A DNA stretch of 64,000 nucleotides from Planosporangium mesophilum (GTDB lineage: Bacteria > Actinomycetota > Actinomycetes > Mycobacteriales > Micromonosporaceae): contig NZ_BOON01000034.1 of assembly GCF_016863255.1 (NCBI RefSeq), forward strand, positions 86,045-150,044, given 5' to 3'. The notes under the pieces are model-generated. The model ran no database searches. It saw only the letters and a list, made by a program, of their open reading frames with translations, and was not told where the DNA came from. Position numbers and translations under genes: made by a program. Below, one piece after another: positions 25,482 to 36,641 of the stretch (within the stretch, counting starts at the first letter, position 1; the number at the start of each line of letters is the position of its first letter).

Positions 25482-26504
25482 TTACAGCTGCTCGGTCTCG
25501 CGGTAGTCGTCTGCGTCGTAGTCCACCTCAGCGAAGGAGTCCACGACATGCGCCGGGTCGAACGTCGGGGCCGAGTCCTTCAGCCCCAGGCCCATACCGG
25601 CGAGCTTCATCTTGACCTCGTCGATCGACTTCTGCCCGAAATTCCTTATATCGAGCAGGTCGGCCTCGGTGCGCCCGATCAGCTCACCGACCGTGTTGAT
25701 GCCTTCCCGCTTGAGGCAGTTGTACGACCGGACCGTGAGGTCCAGCTCCTCGATCGGCAGGGCAAGGTCGGCGGCCAGCTGGGCGTCCTGCGGCGACGGA
25801 CCGATGTCGATACCCTCAGCGGTCTCGTCCAGCTCACGGCACAGGCCGAACAGCTCAACCAGCGTCGAGCCGGCCGAGGCCAGCGCGGTACGCGGGGTGA
25901 TCGCCGGCTTCGACTCGACGTCGATGATCAGACGGTCGAAGTCGGTCCGCTGCTCGACACGGGTCGCCTCGACCCGGTAGGTCACCTTCAGCACCGGCGA
26001 GTAGATCGAGTCGATCGGAATCCGACCGATCTCCTGTCCGGCCTGCTTGTTCTGCGCCGCCGTGACGTAGCCGCGGCCACGCTCGACGGTCAGCTCCATG
26101 TCCAGGCGACCCTTGGCGTTCAACGTCGCCAGCTTCAGGTCTGGGTTGTGCACCGAGACGCCGGCCGGGGGCTGGATGTCGCCCGCGGTGACATCGCCGG
26201 GGCCCTGCTTGCGCAGGTACATCGAGACCGGCTCGTCGTGCTCGGAGCTGACGACCAGCTCCTTGACGTTCATGACCAGCTCGACCACGTCCTCCTTGAC
26301 ACCGGGGATCGTGGTGAACTCGTGCAGAACGCCGTCGATCTTGATCGACGTGACAGCCGCGCCCGGGATGGACGACAGCAGGGTACGCCGCAGCGAGTTG
26401 CCGAGGGTGTACCCGAAGCCGGGCTCGAGCGGTTCGATGGTGAACCGCGAACGGGTTTCGCTGAGCTGCTCTTCCGAGAGGCTCGGCCGCTGAGAGATGA
26501 GCAC
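25482..26504 (-). CDS. rpoA: RNA polymerase alpha subunit
   Basis: A 340-residue alpha subunit. N-terminal assembly domain ([40 protein letters not shown]) to about residue 230, flexible linker, then the C-terminal DNA/activator-binding domain ([40 protein letters not shown] with its two helix-hairpin-helix turns). Length normal for actinobacteria. Between rpsD and rplQ. Confidence 0.98.
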   Translation of the reverse strand: MLISQRPSLSEEQLSETRSRFTIEPLEPGFGYTLGNSLRRTLLSSIPGAAVTSIKIDGVLHEFTTIPGVKEDVVELVMNVKELVVSSEHDEPVSMYLRKQGPGDVTAGDIQPPAGVSVHNPDLKLATLNAKGRLDMELTVERGRGYVTAAQNKQAGQEIGRIPIDSIYSPVLKVTYRVEATRVEQRTDFDRLIIDVESKPAITPRTALASAGSTLVELFGLCRELDETAEGIDIGPSPQDAQLAADLALPIEELDLTVRSYNCLKREGINTVGELIGRTEADLLDIRNFGQKSIDEVKMKLAGMGLGLKDSAPTFDPAHVVDSFAEVDYDADDYRETEQL

Positions 26505-26580
26505 TTGCTTTTCCTCCTACGTCGGGCGCCCGCCATATGACGCCAACGCTTTGTGGGGGGCGGCTGCCCCCCACAACCAC

Positions 26581-27207
26581 TTACTTCGAGTAAAGCTCGA
26601 CGATCAGCTGTTCCTGGACCTGCGTGTCGATGACCTGACGCGCCGGCAGCGAGTGGACCAGGATCTTCATCTCGCTCGGGATCGCCTCCAGCCACGCCGG
26701 AACGGGCCGGCTGCCGGCCTGGGCGGCCGCGACGACGAACGGCGTCATCTCACGCGACTTCTCGCGCACCGAGACGATGTCGTGCTCGCGGACCCGGTAG
26801 GACGGGATGTTGACCTTCTTGCCGTTCACGAGGATGTGACCGTGCGTGACCAGCTGACGGGCCATGTCCCGGGAGTGGGCGTACCCGGACCGGTAGACCA
26901 CGTTGTCCAGCCGCGACTCGAGGATCTGCAGCAGCGCCTCACCGGTCTTGCCCGGCCTGCGCACGGCTTCCTCGTAGTAGCCGCGGAACTGCTTCTCCAG
27001 CACGCCGTAGATGCGGCGGGCCTTCTGCTTCTCACGAAGCTGCAGCAGGTACTCGGTCTCCTTCGGCCGGCCACGGCCGTGCTGGCCGGGCGGGAAGGGG
27101 CGCGACTCGAACGGGCACTTCGGCCCCTCGCACTTGCTGCCCTTGAGGAACAGCTTCATCTTCTCGCGGCGGCACCGACGGCAATCGGCTCCTGTGTAAC
27201 GTGCCAT
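26581..27207 (-). CDS. rpsD: 30S ribosomal protein S4
   Basis: A 208-residue S4, primary 16S rRNA binder. N-terminus [20 protein letters not shown] has a zinc-binding cysteine set (CRRC plus KCEGPKCPF), the C+ form. The S4 RNA-binding domain is at residues ~95-160 ([37 protein letters not shown]). 20 nt after rpsK. Confidence 0.98.
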   Translation of the reverse strand: MARYTGADCRRCRREKMKLFLKGSKCEGPKCPFESRPFPPGQHGRGRPKETEYLLQLREKQKARRIYGVLEKQFRGYYEEAVRRPGKTGEALLQILESRLDNVVYRSGYAHSRDMARQLVTHGHILVNGKKVNIPSYRVREHDIVSVREKSREMTPFVVAAAQAGSRPVPAWLEAIPSEMKILVHSLPARQVIDTQVQEQLIVELYSK

Positions 27208-27227
27208 CTATCTATCTCCTCAGACCC

Positions 27228-27638
27228 TCAGACCCGGCGACGCTTCGGCGGACGGCAACCGTTGTGCGGCTGCGGCGTGACGTCCGAGATCTGACCGACC
27301 TCGAGGCCGACGGCCTGCAGCGAACGGATGGCGGTCTCGCGACCCGAGCCCGGGCCCTTCACGAAGACGTCGACCTTGCGCATCCCGTGCTCCATCGCCC
27401 GGCGCGCGGCGGCCTCAGCGGCCAGCTGCGCGGCGAACGGGGTCGACTTGCGCGAGCCCTTGAAGCCCACCTGGCCGGAGGAGGCCCAGGAGATCACCGC
27501 ACCGGTGGGGTCGGTGATGGAGACGATCGTGTTGTTGAACGTGCTCTTGATGTGCGCCTGGCCGTGCGCAACGTTCTTGCGTTCCTTGCGCCGGACCTTC
27601 TTGACTGCGGCCGAGCCGGCGCGTGCCTTGGGTGGCAT
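27228..27638 (-). CDS. rpsK: 30S ribosomal protein S11
   Basis: A 136-residue S11 ([61 protein letters not shown]; tail [13 protein letters not shown]). Forms part of the platform near the mRNA exit. Normal length; 24 nt after rpsM. Confidence 0.98.
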   Translation of the reverse strand: MPPKARAGSAAVKKVRRKERKNVAHGQAHIKSTFNNTIVSITDPTGAVISWASSGQVGFKGSRKSTPFAAQLAAEAAARRAMEHGMRKVDVFVKGPGSGRETAIRSLQAVGLEVGQISDVTPQPHNGCRPPKRRRV

Positions 27639-27662
27639 GTGTTTATGCGCTCCTAAGTCCTG

Positions 27663-28043
27663 TTACTTCTTGCCCGGCTTCTTCTTACCGGCGACCGTGC
27701 GCTTGGGGCCCTTGCGGGTACGCGCGTTGGTGCGGGTGCGCTGTCCGCGCACCGGCAGGCCACGGCGGTGCCGGATACCGGCGTAGCAGCCGATCTCAAC
27801 CTTGCGCCGGATGTCCGCGGCGACCTCGCGGCGCAGGTCACCTTCGACTCGGTAGTTGGCCTCGATGTAGTCACGCAGCGCGACGACCTCTTCGTCGGTC
27901 AGGTCCTTCGCGCGCTTGTCGAGGCTGACACCGGTCGCGGAAAGCGCCTCGACGGCGCGGGTGCGGCCAATGCCGAAGATGTACGTAAGCGCGATCTCCA
28001 TCCGCTTTTCGCGGGGAAGGTCAACGCCGGCTAGACGTGCCAT
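27663..28043 (-). CDS. rpsM: 30S ribosomal protein S13
   Basis: A 126-residue S13 ([40 protein letters not shown]; basic tail [16 protein letters not shown] that contacts P-site tRNA). Ends 24 nt before rpsK; the 220 nt between it and rpmJ hold nothing I can assign. Confidence 0.98.
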   Translation of the reverse strand: MARLAGVDLPREKRMEIALTYIFGIGRTRAVEALSATGVSLDKRAKDLTDEEVVALRDYIEANYRVEGDLRREVAADIRRKVEIGCYAGIRHRRGLPVRGQRTRTNARTRKGPKRTVAGKKKPGKK

Positions 28044-28263
28044 GTGCGGGCGTGCTCCTCATTGTTACGTCGGAGGTCTGCGCCCGCCCCACCCCGATCC
28101 GACCGGTCCGGTTCGGCGTATCTCACGCGCGACCCGGGGACAGTCGTTGCCCGATCGGGCCCCGGCCTCCGACCGGGGGTCAGCCACGAAACGCCGACCA
28201 TCGTCGGCGACAAGATGCTCGCGGCTGGGACGAGCCTGTATTCAGCTGGCTATCGCCGGGGCG

Positions 28264-28377
28264 TCAGCCCTGGCGCTGCTTGTGGCGCGGGTCGGCGCAA
28301 ATGACCATGACCCGGCCGTGCCGACGGATGACGCGGCACTTGTTGCAGATCTTCTTGACGCTCGGCTTGACCTTCAC
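28264..28377 (-). CDS. rpmJ: 50S ribosomal protein L36
   Basis: A 37-residue protein, start GTG 28377, stop TGA at 28264-28266: [17 protein letters not shown], then [20 protein letters not shown]. The C-x2-C, C and H ligands of the zinc ribbon (the C+ form) are all present. GTAAGG lies 6 nt upstream of the start. Sits between infA and rpsM as usual. Confidence 0.96.
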   Translation of the reverse strand: MKVKPSVKKICNKCRVIRRHGRVMVICADPRHKQRQG

Positions 28378-28527
28378 GGTGTGTGCCTTACTTCCCGTCC
28401 CCGTCGCGCCCGGACGCGTCCAGGCGCCCGGCCCCGAATGGGAAACCGACCATTATTCGAGCTCTGTCTCCGCACGTCGTCACCGGACCGCACAACGGCC
28501 ATGAACAACGGTCGGCCCGACCGTCAC

Positions 28528-28749
28528 TCACTTGTAGCGATAGACGATGCGCCCGCGGGTCAGGTCGTACGGCGAGAGTTCTACGACGACCCGGTCCTCG
28601 GGCAGGATGCGAATGTAGTGCTGACGCATCTTGCCGCTGATGTGGGCCAAGACCTTGTGCCCGTTAGCGAGCTCCACCCGGAACATCGCGTTCGGGAGTG
28701 GCTCGATCACTCGGCCCTCGATCTCGATGGCCCCGTCCTTCTTCGGCAT
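28528..28749 (-). CDS. infA: translation initiation factor IF-1
   Basis: A 73-residue OB-fold protein ([47 protein letters not shown] end) that occupies the ribosomal A site during initiation. GGAGG sits 2-3 nt before the ATG at 28749; the frame is open further but that part is not IF-1. First gene of infA-rpmJ-rpsM-rpsK-rpsD-rpoA-rplQ. Confidence 0.97.
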   Translation of the reverse strand: MPKKDGAIEIEGRVIEPLPNAMFRVELANGHKVLAHISGKMRQHYIRILPEDRVVVELSPYDLTRGRIVYRYK

Positions 28750-28897
28750 GTCCTCCGCTACCTGACGTCGGGACTGGTTGGCTGACTCACATCGTCCTTC
28801 ACCGGTAGTTGTGACCACCGGTGCCAGCCGCGGATTCCGGCCGCCGACCGAAGCGCGGGTCGGGCATGCCAGAAGGGACGCTGTGCGCCGATTGGCC

Positions 28898-28927
28898 AGT
28901 CTACGCGCCGAAGGTGCTGGCAGCAAA
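28898..28927 (-). promoter_or_regulatory. infA operon promoter
   Basis: On the minus strand TTTGCT (-35, 28922-28927), 18 bp, then TAGACT (-10, 28898-28903), giving a leader of about 140 nt. The shared r-protein element (28942-28959) lies just upstream of the -35. Confidence 0.6.
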
Positions 28928-28941
28928 CCGGGTCGCGCGCA

Positions 28942-28959
28942 CCCGCGGTCGGGCGTGTC
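28942..28959 (-). promoter_or_regulatory. shared r-protein element, infA copy
   Basis: Minus strand GACACGCCCGACCGCGGG, identical over 18 nt to elements upstream of rpsJ (42544-42568) and rpsL (47360-47384). Here it stands 15 nt upstream of the -35. Confidence 0.65.
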
Positions 28960-29030
28960 ACAGGCCCCGCCCCCGTCGTCGAACGGGTCGCCGCGGCGGT
29001 CGACAGCCCCGCCGGAGCCCCCCGCCGGGC

Positions 29031-29561
29031 TCAGTAGCCGCGGCGCTCCTGGCGTCGCGCGCGCCGCTCGCGGCGCTTGGCCTCCTTGCGGTCCCGGTCG
29101 CTTCCGCCGCTACCCCAGATCAGACCGTTGACCGTGCTCGCCAGGAGCACCGCTCCCCACGGGCCCATGACCCAGATCGGCCAGTACTTCACGTCAGCAC
29201 CGCTCAGCACGCTGGCCAGCCAGATGGCGTTGACGATGATCGCCACGGTCAGCCAGCCGCTCCAGGCGGCGAGGATCCACCGGGGGGAGCCGCGGCGCCG
29301 CAGGGGCTGGGGCGCCGCGGCCGGCTGCGGGCTGGCGGCGCTCGACGGCGGCCTCGGTACGAGCTGGGCGTGCCCCTCACCGGGCAGGTCGGCCAGCAGC
29401 CCGTCCAGGTCGCCATAGGTACGCGCCGCATACGTGTCCCGCAGCCGGTCGTCGTACTCGTGCAGCGACAGCCGCCCCTCGTCCAGCGCGGCCCTCAAGC
29501 GGTCAGCGACGAACTGGCGGTCAACGTCGGCCGCGCGAAGGTCTTCCCGGCGCTCCACCAC
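29031..29561 (-). CDS. DUF1707 and 2TM domain protein
   Basis: A 176-residue protein. Residues ~7-60 ([50 protein letters not shown]) are a DUF1707 (SHOCT-like) domain, followed by a Pro/Ala linker and two transmembrane segments (~93-112 and ~121-142, [20 protein letters not shown]), and a very basic cytoplasmic tail ([20 protein letters not shown]). The GTG start follows GGGGAGG. Such proteins are common in actinobacteria and of unknown function. Lies between map and infA. Confidence 0.85.
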   Translation of the reverse strand: MVERREDLRAADVDRQFVADRLRAALDEGRLSLHEYDDRLRDTYAARTYGDLDGLLADLPGEGHAQLVPRPPSSAASPQPAAAPQPLRRRGSPRWILAAWSGWLTVAIIVNAIWLASVLSGADVKYWPIWVMGPWGAVLLASTVNGLIWGSGGSDRDRKEAKRRERRARRQERRGY

Positions 29562-29620
29562 GACCCGCCTCCCCGCAGTGAAATCTTGCCCGCGAGCATG
29601 TCACGCCAACCGTGCCGGCG

Positions 29621-30475
29621 TCACGCCTGGGCGGGTGACTCCGTCCGGGCCGCGCTCGCGACCAGGTCCCCCAGCCGCTCCCGGCCGCCGTCGGACGCGG
29701 TGAGCACCCAGACCCCGTCGTCGCAGAGGGCGATCGAGTGCTCCACGTGCACGGCGGGCGAGCCGTCGGCGGTGACGACGGTCCACCCGTCCTCGAGCTC
29801 CACGGTCCGCGGCTTGCCGCGGGTCAGCATCGGCTCGATCGCGACGCACAGCCCGGGCCGCAGCAGTGGCCCCTTCCCCGGACGGCCGTAGTTGAGCACG
29901 AACGGGTCCTGGTGCATCTCGGTACCGATGCCGTGCCCGCCGTAGCCCTCGACGATGCCGTAGCGGCCCGCCTTGCGGACGCTGGACTGGATCGCGTGGG
30001 AGATGTCGGTCAGCCGGCCCCGGCCGGAGCGGAGGCCGCGCGCGGCAGCCGCGATGCCGGCCCACATGGCGTCGTCGGCCACCTGGGCCATCCGGAGCAC
30101 GTCGCGGGGAGCCTCGCCCACGCCCACGGTGATCGCCGAGTCGCCGTGCCAGCCGTCGACGATCGCACCACAGTCGATCGAGATGACGTCACCCTCCCGC
30201 AGCACGGCCTTGGGGTTGGGGATCGCGTGCACGACCTCGTCGTTGACCGAGGTGCAGAGCGAAGCCGGGTAACCGTGGTAACCGAGGAACGACGGAATCC
30301 CGCCGCCCGCCCGGATCGTCTCCTCGGCGAGCGCGTCGAGATCAGCCGTGGACACCCCCGGAGCGACGGCCTCGCGGACCTTCTCGAGGGTGGCGGCCAC
30401 GAGCAGACCCGCCACGCGCATCTTGGCGATCTGCTCCGGCGTCTTGTACTCGATGTCCCAGTGCCGTTCGCTCAT
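29621..30475 (-). CDS. map: type I methionine aminopeptidase
   Basis: A 284-residue pita-bread metallopeptidase that removes N-terminal Met. All five metal ligands are visible: Asp in VISIDCGAIVDG, Asp in WHGDSAITVG, His in GYGGHGIGTEMHQ, Glu in VAIEPMLTRG and Glu in HVEHSIAL. It lacks an N-terminal zinc-finger extension. 73 nt downstream of adk, as in most actinobacteria. Confidence 0.97.
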   Translation of the reverse strand: MSERHWDIEYKTPEQIAKMRVAGLLVAATLEKVREAVAPGVSTADLDALAEETIRAGGGIPSFLGYHGYPASLCTSVNDEVVHAIPNPKAVLREGDVISIDCGAIVDGWHGDSAITVGVGEAPRDVLRMAQVADDAMWAGIAAAARGLRSGRGRLTDISHAIQSSVRKAGRYGIVEGYGGHGIGTEMHQDPFVLNYGRPGKGPLLRPGLCVAIEPMLTRGKPRTVELEDGWTVVTADGSPAVHVEHSIALCDDGVWVLTASDGGRERLGDLVASAARTESPAQA

Positions 30476-30548
30476 GACGCTGCCTCGCTCCGCTCGGCCC
30501 CGCCATGAGGCTCAATCACGCTGAGCCAGCCGATTCGCTTGCTCATAA

Positions 30549-31202
30549 CTACCCACCGTACGAGCGCAGCGCGTCGATCGCCCGTACGGTCACGTCCTCG
30601 ACCGGCCCGGTGGCGTCGATGCCGACCAGCTTGCCCTGTGCGCCGTAGTAGTCGACCAGGGGCGCGGTCTTGTCGGCGTACTCCACCAGGCGGTTGGCGA
30701 TCGTCTCCGCCTTGTCGTCGTCACGCTGGAACAGCTCGGAGCCGCAGCGGTCGCAGACGCCCTCGCGGGAGGTGGCGTCGAACTCGATGTGCCAGATCTT
30801 GCCGCAGCCGCGGCAGGTACGCCGACCGGAGAGCCGGCGGATCACCTCGTCGTCGTCGACGACGAGTTCGAGCACCAGGTCCAGCGAACTGCCCATGTCG
30901 ACCAGCAGCTTGTCGAGCGCGGCCGCCTGCGGCACGGTACGCGGGAAGCCGTCGAGCAGGAAGCCGTCGGCGGCGTCCGGCTCGGCCAGGCGGTCGCGGA
31001 CCATGTTGATGGTCACCTCGTCCGGCACCAGCTGGCCGGCGTCCATGTACCGCTTGGCCTCGACGCCCAGCGGCGTGCCCTGCGAGACGTTGGCCCGGAA
31101 GATGTCACCGGTGGAGATCTTCGGCACGGCGAGGTGCGCGGCGATGAACTCGGCCTGGGTCCCCTTACCCGCCCCGGGGGGACCGACCAGCACCAGCCTC
31201 AC
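30549..31202 (-). CDS. adk: adenylate kinase
   Basis: A 217-residue long-form adenylate kinase (AMP + ATP to 2 ADP). P-loop [18 protein letters not shown]-binding [29 protein letters not shown], and a LID carrying a four-cysteine zinc knuckle (CRGCGKIW and CDRCGSELF). 25 nt after secY. Confidence 0.98.
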   Translation of the reverse strand: MRLVLVGPPGAGKGTQAEFIAAHLAVPKISTGDIFRANVSQGTPLGVEAKRYMDAGQLVPDEVTINMVRDRLAEPDAADGFLLDGFPRTVPQAAALDKLLVDMGSSLDLVLELVVDDDEVIRRLSGRRTCRGCGKIWHIEFDATSREGVCDRCGSELFQRDDDKAETIANRLVEYADKTAPLVDYYGAQGKLVGIDATGPVEDVTVRAIDALRSYGG

Positions 31203-31227
31203 GCGCCTGCCTCCGTGGCCATCCTGT

Positions 31228-32556
31228 TCACCGGAGGAATCCTTCGTAGTTGCGCTGCATCAGCTGGCTCTCGATCTGCTTGACGGTCTCCAGCCCGACG
31301 CCGACGATGATCAGCACCGCGGTGCCGCCGAAGGGGAAGTTCTGCTTGTTGCCGCCGACGAAGTTGATGAACAGGTTCGGCAGGACCGCGATGATCCCCA
31401 GGTAGATCGCGCCCGGCAGGGTGATGCGGCTGAGGATGAAGTCGAGGTACTCGGCGGTCGGCTTGCCCGGACGGATACCCGGTACGAACCCGCCGTACTT
31501 CTTCATGTTGTCGGCCACCTCGGTCGGGTTGAAGGTGATCGACACGTAGAAGTACGTGAAGAAGATGATCAGTAGGAAGTACGTACCGACGTAGAACGGG
31601 TCGTTGAGGTGCTGCACGAAGTGCCGGTCGATCCACACCAGCACGCTGTTGTTGGTGGCCTTCTGCCCCATCAGCTGGATCACCAACTGCGGCAGGTACA
31701 GCAGCGACGAGGCGAAGATGACCGGGATGACGCCGGCCTGGTTCACCTTCAGCGGGATGTAGGTGGAGGTCCCGCCGTACATCCGCCGGCCGACCATGCG
31801 CTTCGCGTACTGCACGGGTACCCGGCGCTGGGCCTGCTCGAGGAAGACCACGAACCCGATCACCAGGATGCCGATGGCCAGCACGGCGATGAACTTGTAC
31901 GGGCTGGTCTGCCAGATCGACTGGCCCTCGGCGGGCAGCCGGGCCGCGATCGACGTGAAGATCAGCACCGACATGCCGTTGCCGATACCACGGTCGGTGA
32001 CCATCTCACCGAGCCACATGATGACACCGGTGCCGGCCGTCATCGTGATGACGAGGGCGAGGACGGTCAGCCACATCGGCAGCTTCGTCTCCGGCACGAT
32101 CGGGTACTCGGGGCACTGGTTGCCGAAGAGCTGTCCGGACCGCGCCAGCGCCACGAATGCCGAGGACTGCAGGATCGCCAGGCCGAGGGTCAGGTACCGG
32201 GTGTACTGCGTGATCTTCGCCTGGCCCGACTGGCCCTCCTTGCGGAGCTGCTCCAGGCGCGGGATGACCACGGTGAGCAGCTGCAGGATGATGCTCGCGG
32301 TGATGTAGGGCATGATGCCCAGGGCGAACACCGAAAGTTGGAGCAGCGCGCCGCCGGAGAAGAGGTCCAGCAGGGTGAAGATGCCTGCGGACGAGCTGTT
32401 GTGGACCCGCTCGATGCACTTCTGGACGTTGCTGTAGGAGACACCCGGGCTGGGCATCGTGGCGCCCAACCGGTAGATCGCGATCATCGCGACCGTGAAC
32501 AACAACTTCTTGCGCAGGTCAGGCGTCTTGAACGCGCTGATGAAGGGGGATGACAC
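31228..32556 (-). CDS. secY: protein translocase subunit SecY
   Basis: About 442 residues with ten transmembrane helices; the central channel of the SecYEG translocon. N-terminus [20 protein letters not shown]; plug region after TM1; conserved [13 protein letters not shown] loop and [18 protein letters not shown] near the C-terminus, end [17 protein letters not shown] 32556 has AGGAGG 5 nt upstream; the reading from 32598 adds a non-conserved stretch. secE lies at 62.3 kb in this window. Confidence 0.97.
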   Translation of the reverse strand: MSSPFISAFKTPDLRKKLLFTVAMIAIYRLGATMPSPGVSYSNVQKCIERVHNSSSAGIFTLLDLFSGGALLQLSVFALGIMPYITASIILQLLTVVIPRLEQLRKEGQSGQAKITQYTRYLTLGLAILQSSAFVALARSGQLFGNQCPEYPIVPETKLPMWLTVLALVITMTAGTGVIMWLGEMVTDRGIGNGMSVLIFTSIAARLPAEGQSIWQTSPYKFIAVLAIGILVIGFVVFLEQAQRRVPVQYAKRMVGRRMYGGTSTYIPLKVNQAGVIPVIFASSLLYLPQLVIQLMGQKATNNSVLVWIDRHFVQHLNDPFYVGTYFLLIIFFTYFYVSITFNPTEVADNMKKYGGFVPGIRPGKPTAEYLDFILSRITLPGAIYLGIIAVLPNLFINFVGGNKQNFPFGGTAVLIIVGVGLETVKQIESQLMQRNYEGFLR

Positions 32557-32661
32557 GACTTCCTCCTGCGCAAGGTGTCCGCCTGTCGGCGGAGTCACGT
32601 TCCCGCGCGGCCCTGCCGCGAGAGATGGGGCGGATGCGTACGAGTGGGTGTTTCGGAACGG

Positions 32662-32685
32662 ACTCTAACAGCACGCGCGCGTGGC
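32662..32685 (-). promoter_or_regulatory. possible secY promoter
   Basis: A TAGAGT -10 (32662-32667, minus strand) lies about 105 nt before the secY start, after the rplO hairpin; the best -35 at 16-17 bp (TGATGC) is weak. Confidence 0.35.
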
Positions 32686-32720
32686 ATCACGCCCGCGCGG
32701 GCCATACCCATCGCCAAGCA

Positions 32721-32764
32721 ACGATCTCCGACCCCGCAGCCGTGGCTTCGTGATCGGAGATCGT
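32721..32764 (-). terminator. hairpin after rplO
   Basis: ACGATCTCCG (32721-32730) pairs perfectly with CGGAGATCGT (32755-32764), 40 nt downstream of the rplO stop. It probably ends or attenuates the S10-spc transcript before the secY promoter; no T tract follows. Confidence 0.55.
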
Positions 32765-32804
32765 GCCTGTTCGTCGATGTACGACATGGCCTGAGGGCCG
32801 TCCG

Positions 32805-33260
32805 TCAGGATTCCTCGCCGATCACACGGGCCGAGCCGCCGGCCGCCGCGATCTTCTCGCGGGCCGAGGCGCTGAACCCGTGCGCGGTGATCTCCAGGCG
32901 GACGCCGCCGAGGTCACCGGTGCCGAGGACCTTGACCGGCTGGCCCTTGCGGACCGCACCGGCCTCGACGAGCTCGGCCGGACCGACCTGGCCGCCCTGA
33001 GGGAACAGCTCAGCCAGCCGGTCCAGGTTGACCACCTGGAACTCGACCCTGAACTTGTTCTTGAAGCCCTTCAGCTTCGGCAGGCGCATGTGGAGCGGCA
33101 TCTGGCCGCCCTCGAACGCCGCCGAGATGTTCTTCCGGGCCTTCGAACCCTTGGTACCGCGACCGGCGGTCTTACCCTTGGAGCCCTCACCACGACCCAC
33201 GCGGATCTTCTTGGTCTTGGCACCGGGGGCCGGTCGCAGGTCATGAACCTTGATCGTCAT
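32805..33260 (-). CDS. rplO: 50S ribosomal protein L15
   Basis: A 151-residue L15: Gly/Lys-rich N-terminal extension ([40 protein letters not shown]) then the globular domain ending [20 protein letters not shown]. Last gene of the spc operon part; 4 nt after rpmD. Confidence 0.98.
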   Translation of the reverse strand: MTIKVHDLRPAPGAKTKKIRVGRGEGSKGKTAGRGTKGSKARKNISAAFEGGQMPLHMRLPKLKGFKNKFRVEFQVVNLDRLAELFPQGGQVGPAELVEAGAVRKGQPVKVLGTGDLGGVRLEITAHGFSASAREKIAAAGGSARVIGEES

Positions 33261-33264
33261 CGGA

Positions 33265-33447
33265 TTACTCGACCTCCTCGACCCGGACGAGGTGCGTCAC
33301 GGTGTGGATCATGCCCCTGATCTCGGGGCGGTCCTCCTTGACGACCACGTCGCGGATCCGCTTCAGGCCGAGCGAGCGCAGCGTGTCCCGCTGGTTCTGC
33401 TTCGACCCGATCTCGGAACGTACCTGGGTCACCTTCAGACGTGCCAT
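33265..33447 (-). CDS. rpmD: 50S ribosomal protein L30
   Basis: A 60-residue L30 ([57 protein letters not shown]). Its ATG abuts the rpsE stop (TAA immediately followed by ATG), so translation is probably coupled. Confidence 0.98.
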   Translation of the reverse strand: MARLKVTQVRSEIGSKQNQRDTLRSLGLKRIRDVVVKEDRPEIRGMIHTVTHLVRVEEVE

Positions 33448-34068
33448 TTACGCCCCCGCCCCGGCGCGGGAGGCCAGCATGGCACTCGGCGCCACATCCT
33501 CGACCGGCAGGCCACGGCGCGCGGCGACGGCCTCGGGCGACTCCAGCCTCCGCAGCGCGTCCACCGTGGCGTGCACGATGTTGATCGCGTTCGACGAGCC
33601 GAGGCTCTTCGACAGCACGTCGTGGATACCGGCGCACTCCAGGACGGCACGCACCGGGCCACCGGCGATGACGCCGGTACCGGCGCTGGCCGGCTTGAGC
33701 AGCACGACACCGGCCGCGTCCTCACCCTGGACCGGGTGCGGGATCGAGGCGGCGATGCGCGGCACCTTGAAGAAGTGCTTCTTGGCCTCCTCGACGCCCT
33801 TGGCGATCGCCGCGGGCACCTCCTTGGCCTTGCCGTAGCCGACGCCAACGGTGCCGTCGCCGTCGCCCACCACGACCAGCGCGGTGAAGCTGAACCGACG
33901 ACCACCCTTGACGACCTTGGCCACCCGGTTGATCGCGACTACCCGCTCGAGGTGGGGAGTCTTCTCGGCCGGAGCGCCGCCCCGGCCACCGCCCTCACGA
34001 CGGTTATCGCGACGGCCGCCACCTTCGGTGCTACCGGACCCGCCGCCCCTGCGCTGTTGACCTGGCAT
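33448..34068 (-). CDS. rpsE: 30S ribosomal protein S5
   Basis: About 206 residues. A Gly/Arg-rich N-terminal extension of ~35 residues ([20 protein letters not shown]) precedes the S5 domains ([59 protein letters not shown]). S5 functions in decoding accuracy and mRNA unwinding. The upstream open frame to 34437 is antisense/other frame over rplR. Start ATG 34068 after AGGAACCCC. Confidence 0.97.
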   Translation of the reverse strand: MPGQQRRGGGSGSTEGGGRRDNRREGGGRGGAPAEKTPHLERVVAINRVAKVVKGGRRFSFTALVVVGDGDGTVGVGYGKAKEVPAAIAKGVEEAKKHFFKVPRIAASIPHPVQGEDAAGVVLLKPASAGTGVIAGGPVRAVLECAGIHDVLSKSLGSSNAINIVHATVDALRRLESPEAVAARRGLPVEDVAPSAMLASRAGAGA

Positions 34069-34081
34069 TAGGGGTTCCTTC

Positions 34082-34471
34082 CTAGAACTCGAGTCCGGCT
34101 TCGCGGGCGGCGTCAGCCAGCGCGGCGATCCGCCCCGCGTACTGGTTGCCACCACGGTCGAAGACGACCTTGCTGACACCCGCGGCCTTCGCCCGCTCGG
34201 CCAGCAGGGCGCCCACCTTCGCGGCCTGGGCGCGCTTGTCGCCCTCGGCACCGCGGATGGTGGCGTCCAGCGAGGAGGCCGAGACCAGCGTGTGGCCCTT
34301 GGTGTCGTCCACCACCTGAGCGGTGATGTTCCGCAGCGAGCGGGTGACGACCAGGCGCGGGCGCGCAGCCGTTCCGCTGAGGTGCTTGCGGATACGGAAG
34401 TGCCGGCGAGCCCGCCCAATGGCACGCTTGGCGGCAACGCCGCGACGGCGCTTGAGCAGCGTGGCGGTCAC
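34082..34471 (-). CDS. rplR: 50S ribosomal protein L18
   Basis: A 129-residue L18 that binds 5S rRNA ([60 protein letters not shown]; end REAGLEF). Overlaps rplF by 4 nt. Confidence 0.98.
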   Translation of the reverse strand: MTATLLKRRRGVAAKRAIGRARRHFRIRKHLSGTAARPRLVVTRSLRNITAQVVDDTKGHTLVSASSLDATIRGAEGDKRAQAAKVGALLAERAKAAGVSKVVFDRGGNQYAGRIAALADAAREAGLEF

Positions 34472-35010
34472 TTCTTACCTGCCTTTCCAGCCTTGCGGCG
34501 GATGACCTCGCCCTGGTACTTGACGCCCTTGCCCTTGTAGGGCTCCGGCGGCCGGATCTTGCGGATGTTGGCGGCTACCTCGCCCACCTGCTGCTTGTCG
34601 ATGCCGGCGATGTGGAACAGCGTCGGCCGCTCGACGGTGAAGGTGATGCCGGAAGGAGCCGGCACCGTCACCGGGTGCGAGAAGCCGAGGGCGAACTCGA
34701 GGTCCGAACCCTTGGCCTGCACGCGGTACCCGGTACCGGCGATTTCCAAGCTCTTACGGTAACCGTCCGTCACACCGACGACCATGTTGGCGATCAGCGT
34801 GCGGGAAAGGCCGTGCAGCTCCTTGGCCCGACGCTCGTCGTTGGGCCGGTTCACGTACAGCTGGCCGTCCTCGCCCCGCTCGGCCGTGATCGGCTCGGCG
34901 AGAGTGTGCGAGAGCTGCCCCTTGGGGCCCTTGACCGTGACGGTCTGACCCTCGATGGTGATATCGACGCCGGCAGGCACCGTAATTGGCTTACGTCCGA
35001 TTCGCGACAT
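34468..35010 (-). CDS. rplF: 50S ribosomal protein L6
   Basis: A 180-residue L6 with its two duplicated RNA-binding domains ([80 protein letters not shown]). Located near the sarcin-ricin loop. 12 nt after rpsH. Confidence 0.98.
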   Translation of the reverse strand: MSRIGRKPITVPAGVDITIEGQTVTVKGPKGQLSHTLAEPITAERGEDGQLYVNRPNDERRAKELHGLSRTLIANMVVGVTDGYRKSLEIAGTGYRVQAKGSDLEFALGFSHPVTVPAPSGITFTVERPTLFHIAGIDKQQVGEVAANIRKIRPPEPYKGKGVKYQGEVIRRKAGKAGKK

Positions 35011-35022
35011 TGCAGATCTTCC

Positions 35023-35430
35023 TCACCAGACGTAGGCGAGGACTTCCCCGCCCACCCCTCGCTTGCGGGCCTGCCGGTCAGTGAGCAGTCCCTGGGACGT
35101 CGAGATCACGGCCACACCGAGACCGCCGAGTACGCGCGGCAGCTCCGGCGCCTTCGCGTACACCCGGAGGCCGGGCTTGGAGACGCGCCGGATACCGGCC
35201 AGGCTGCGCTCGCGGTTGGGGCCGTACTTGAGCTCCACGACCAGGGTCTTGCCGACGGCGCCCTCCTCGGGCTCCTGCACGGACCAGGAGGCGACATAGC
35301 CCTCGGCCTTGAGGACCTCGGCGACGTTCGCCTTGATCTTCGAGTAGGGCATGTTCACCCGGTCGTGGTACGCCTGGTTGGCGTTGCGCAGACGCGTCAG
35401 CATGTCTGCGATCGGGTCGGTCATCGTCAT
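35023..35430 (-). CDS. rpsH: 30S ribosomal protein S8
   Basis: A 135-residue S8 ([40 protein letters not shown]; ending in the conserved [20 protein letters not shown] and GGEVLAYVW). In E. coli it is the repressor of the spc operon; whether that holds here is unknown. A 135-nt gap without assignable features separates it from rpsN. Confidence 0.98.
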   Translation of the reverse strand: MTMTDPIADMLTRLRNANQAYHDRVNMPYSKIKANVAEVLKAEGYVASWSVQEPEEGAVGKTLVVELKYGPNRERSLAGIRRVSKPGLRVYAKAPELPRVLGGLGVAVISTSQGLLTDRQARKRGVGGEVLAYVW

Positions 35431-35565
35431 GGGTATTCGTCAGCCTTTCTCACCGGGGTTCCCGTGCGAGTTGTGCGCGGGCCTACGGCGAAGCGGGAAG
35501 CTTGCGACCGGTCTGGCTCGGCGTGACTGGCGCCACGCCACGACCCGGACCAGTCGTCGTTTGAG

Positions 35566-35751
35566 TTACCAGGAAGCCTTGGACACGCCAGGCAGCTCGC
35601 CGCGGTGCGCCATCTCTCGGATGCACACGCGGCACAGGCCGAACTTGCGGTAGACCGCCTTCGGCCGACCACACCGCTGGCAGCGGGTGTAGGCACGCAC
35701 CGAGAACTTCGGCTTGCGCGCCGCCTTGAGGATCAGCGCCTTCTTGGCCAT
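35566..35751 (-). CDS. rpsN: 30S ribosomal protein S14, zinc-binding type Z
   Basis: A 61-residue short S14 ([20 protein letters not shown]) with the C-x2-C ... C-x2-C zinc set in [20 protein letters not shown] and [16 protein letters not shown]. The short C+ form, sometimes called rpsZ. 3 nt separate it from rplE upstream. Confidence 0.98.
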   Translation of the reverse strand: MAKKALILKAARKPKFSVRAYTRCQRCGRPKAVYRKFGLCRVCIREMAHRGELPGVSKASW

Positions 35752-35754
35752 GGA

Positions 35755-36327
35755 TCAGCTCTCCTTGAACGGGAAGCCCAGCAGCTTCAGCAGCGCCCGG
35801 CCCTCGTCGTCCTTCGTCGCGGTGGTCACGATGGTGATGTCCATGCCCCGCGGCCGATCGATCCGGTCCTGGTCGATCTCGTGGAACACCGACTGCTCGG
35901 TGAGCCCGAACGTGTAGTTTCCGTGCCCGTCGAGCTTGCGCCCGTCCAGACCGCGGAAGTCACGGATACGCGGAAGCGCGATCGACAGCAGCCGGTCGAG
36001 GAACTCCCACATCCGGTCGCCGCGCAGGGTCACCTTCGCGCCGATCGGCATGCCCTCCCGCAGCTTGAACTGCGCGATGGACTTGGTGGCCCGGCGCACC
36101 TGCGGCTTCTGACCGGTGATCGTGGCCAGGTCCCGGACCGCACCGTCGATCAGCTTCGCGTCGCGAGCGGCCTCGCCGACACCCATGTTCACCACGATCT
36201 TGACCAGACCGGGGATCTGCATCGGGTTGGCGTAGCCGAACTGCTCGCGCATCTGGCCGACGATCTCGTTGCGGTACCGCTCCTTCAGGCGCGGCATCGT
36301 CTTTTCAGGAGTCGCAGTCGTCATCAC
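35755..36327 (-). CDS. rplE: 50S ribosomal protein L5
   Basis: A 190-residue L5 ([56 protein letters not shown] basic loop; [20 protein letters not shown]). Contacts 5S rRNA and P-site tRNA. Start could be MTTATPEKT or the inner MPRL. Overlaps rplX by 4 nt. Confidence 0.98.
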   Translation of the reverse strand: MMTTATPEKTMPRLKERYRNEIVGQMREQFGYANPMQIPGLVKIVVNMGVGEAARDAKLIDGAVRDLATITGQKPQVRRATKSIAQFKLREGMPIGAKVTLRGDRMWEFLDRLLSIALPRIRDFRGLDGRKLDGHGNYTFGLTEQSVFHEIDQDRIDRPRGMDITIVTTATKDDEGRALLKLLGFPFKES

Positions 36328-36638
36328 AGGTCCTTACCGTTGCTGCGCGCGACGCGGACCTTCTGGCCGGTGTCGTCCTCGCGGTAACCGACGCGCGTCG
36401 GCTTGCCGTCGGAGTCGAGCACCATCACGTTCGAGACGTGGATGGGCGCCTCCTGGGTGACGATGCCGCCGGTCTTGGCGCCACGCTGAGTGGTGCGGAT
36501 GCGCTCGTGCTTCTTGACCCGGTTCACGCCCTCGACCAGGACCTTGTCGAGCTTCGGGTAGGCAGCGATGACCCGCCCCTTGGCTCCCTTGTCCTTGCCG
36601 GCGATGACGAGAACCGTGTCGCCCTTCTTTACCTTCAC
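36324..36638 (-). CDS. rplX: 50S ribosomal protein L24
   Basis: A 104-residue KOW-domain protein ([60 protein letters not shown]), an assembly initiator of the large subunit. 3 nt after rplN. Confidence 0.98.
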   Translation of the reverse strand: MKVKKGDTVLVIAGKDKGAKGRVIAAYPKLDKVLVEGVNRVKKHERIRTTQRGAKTGGIVTQEAPIHVSNVMVLDSDGKPTRVGYREDDTGQKVRVARSNGKDL

Positions 36639-36641
36639 GGT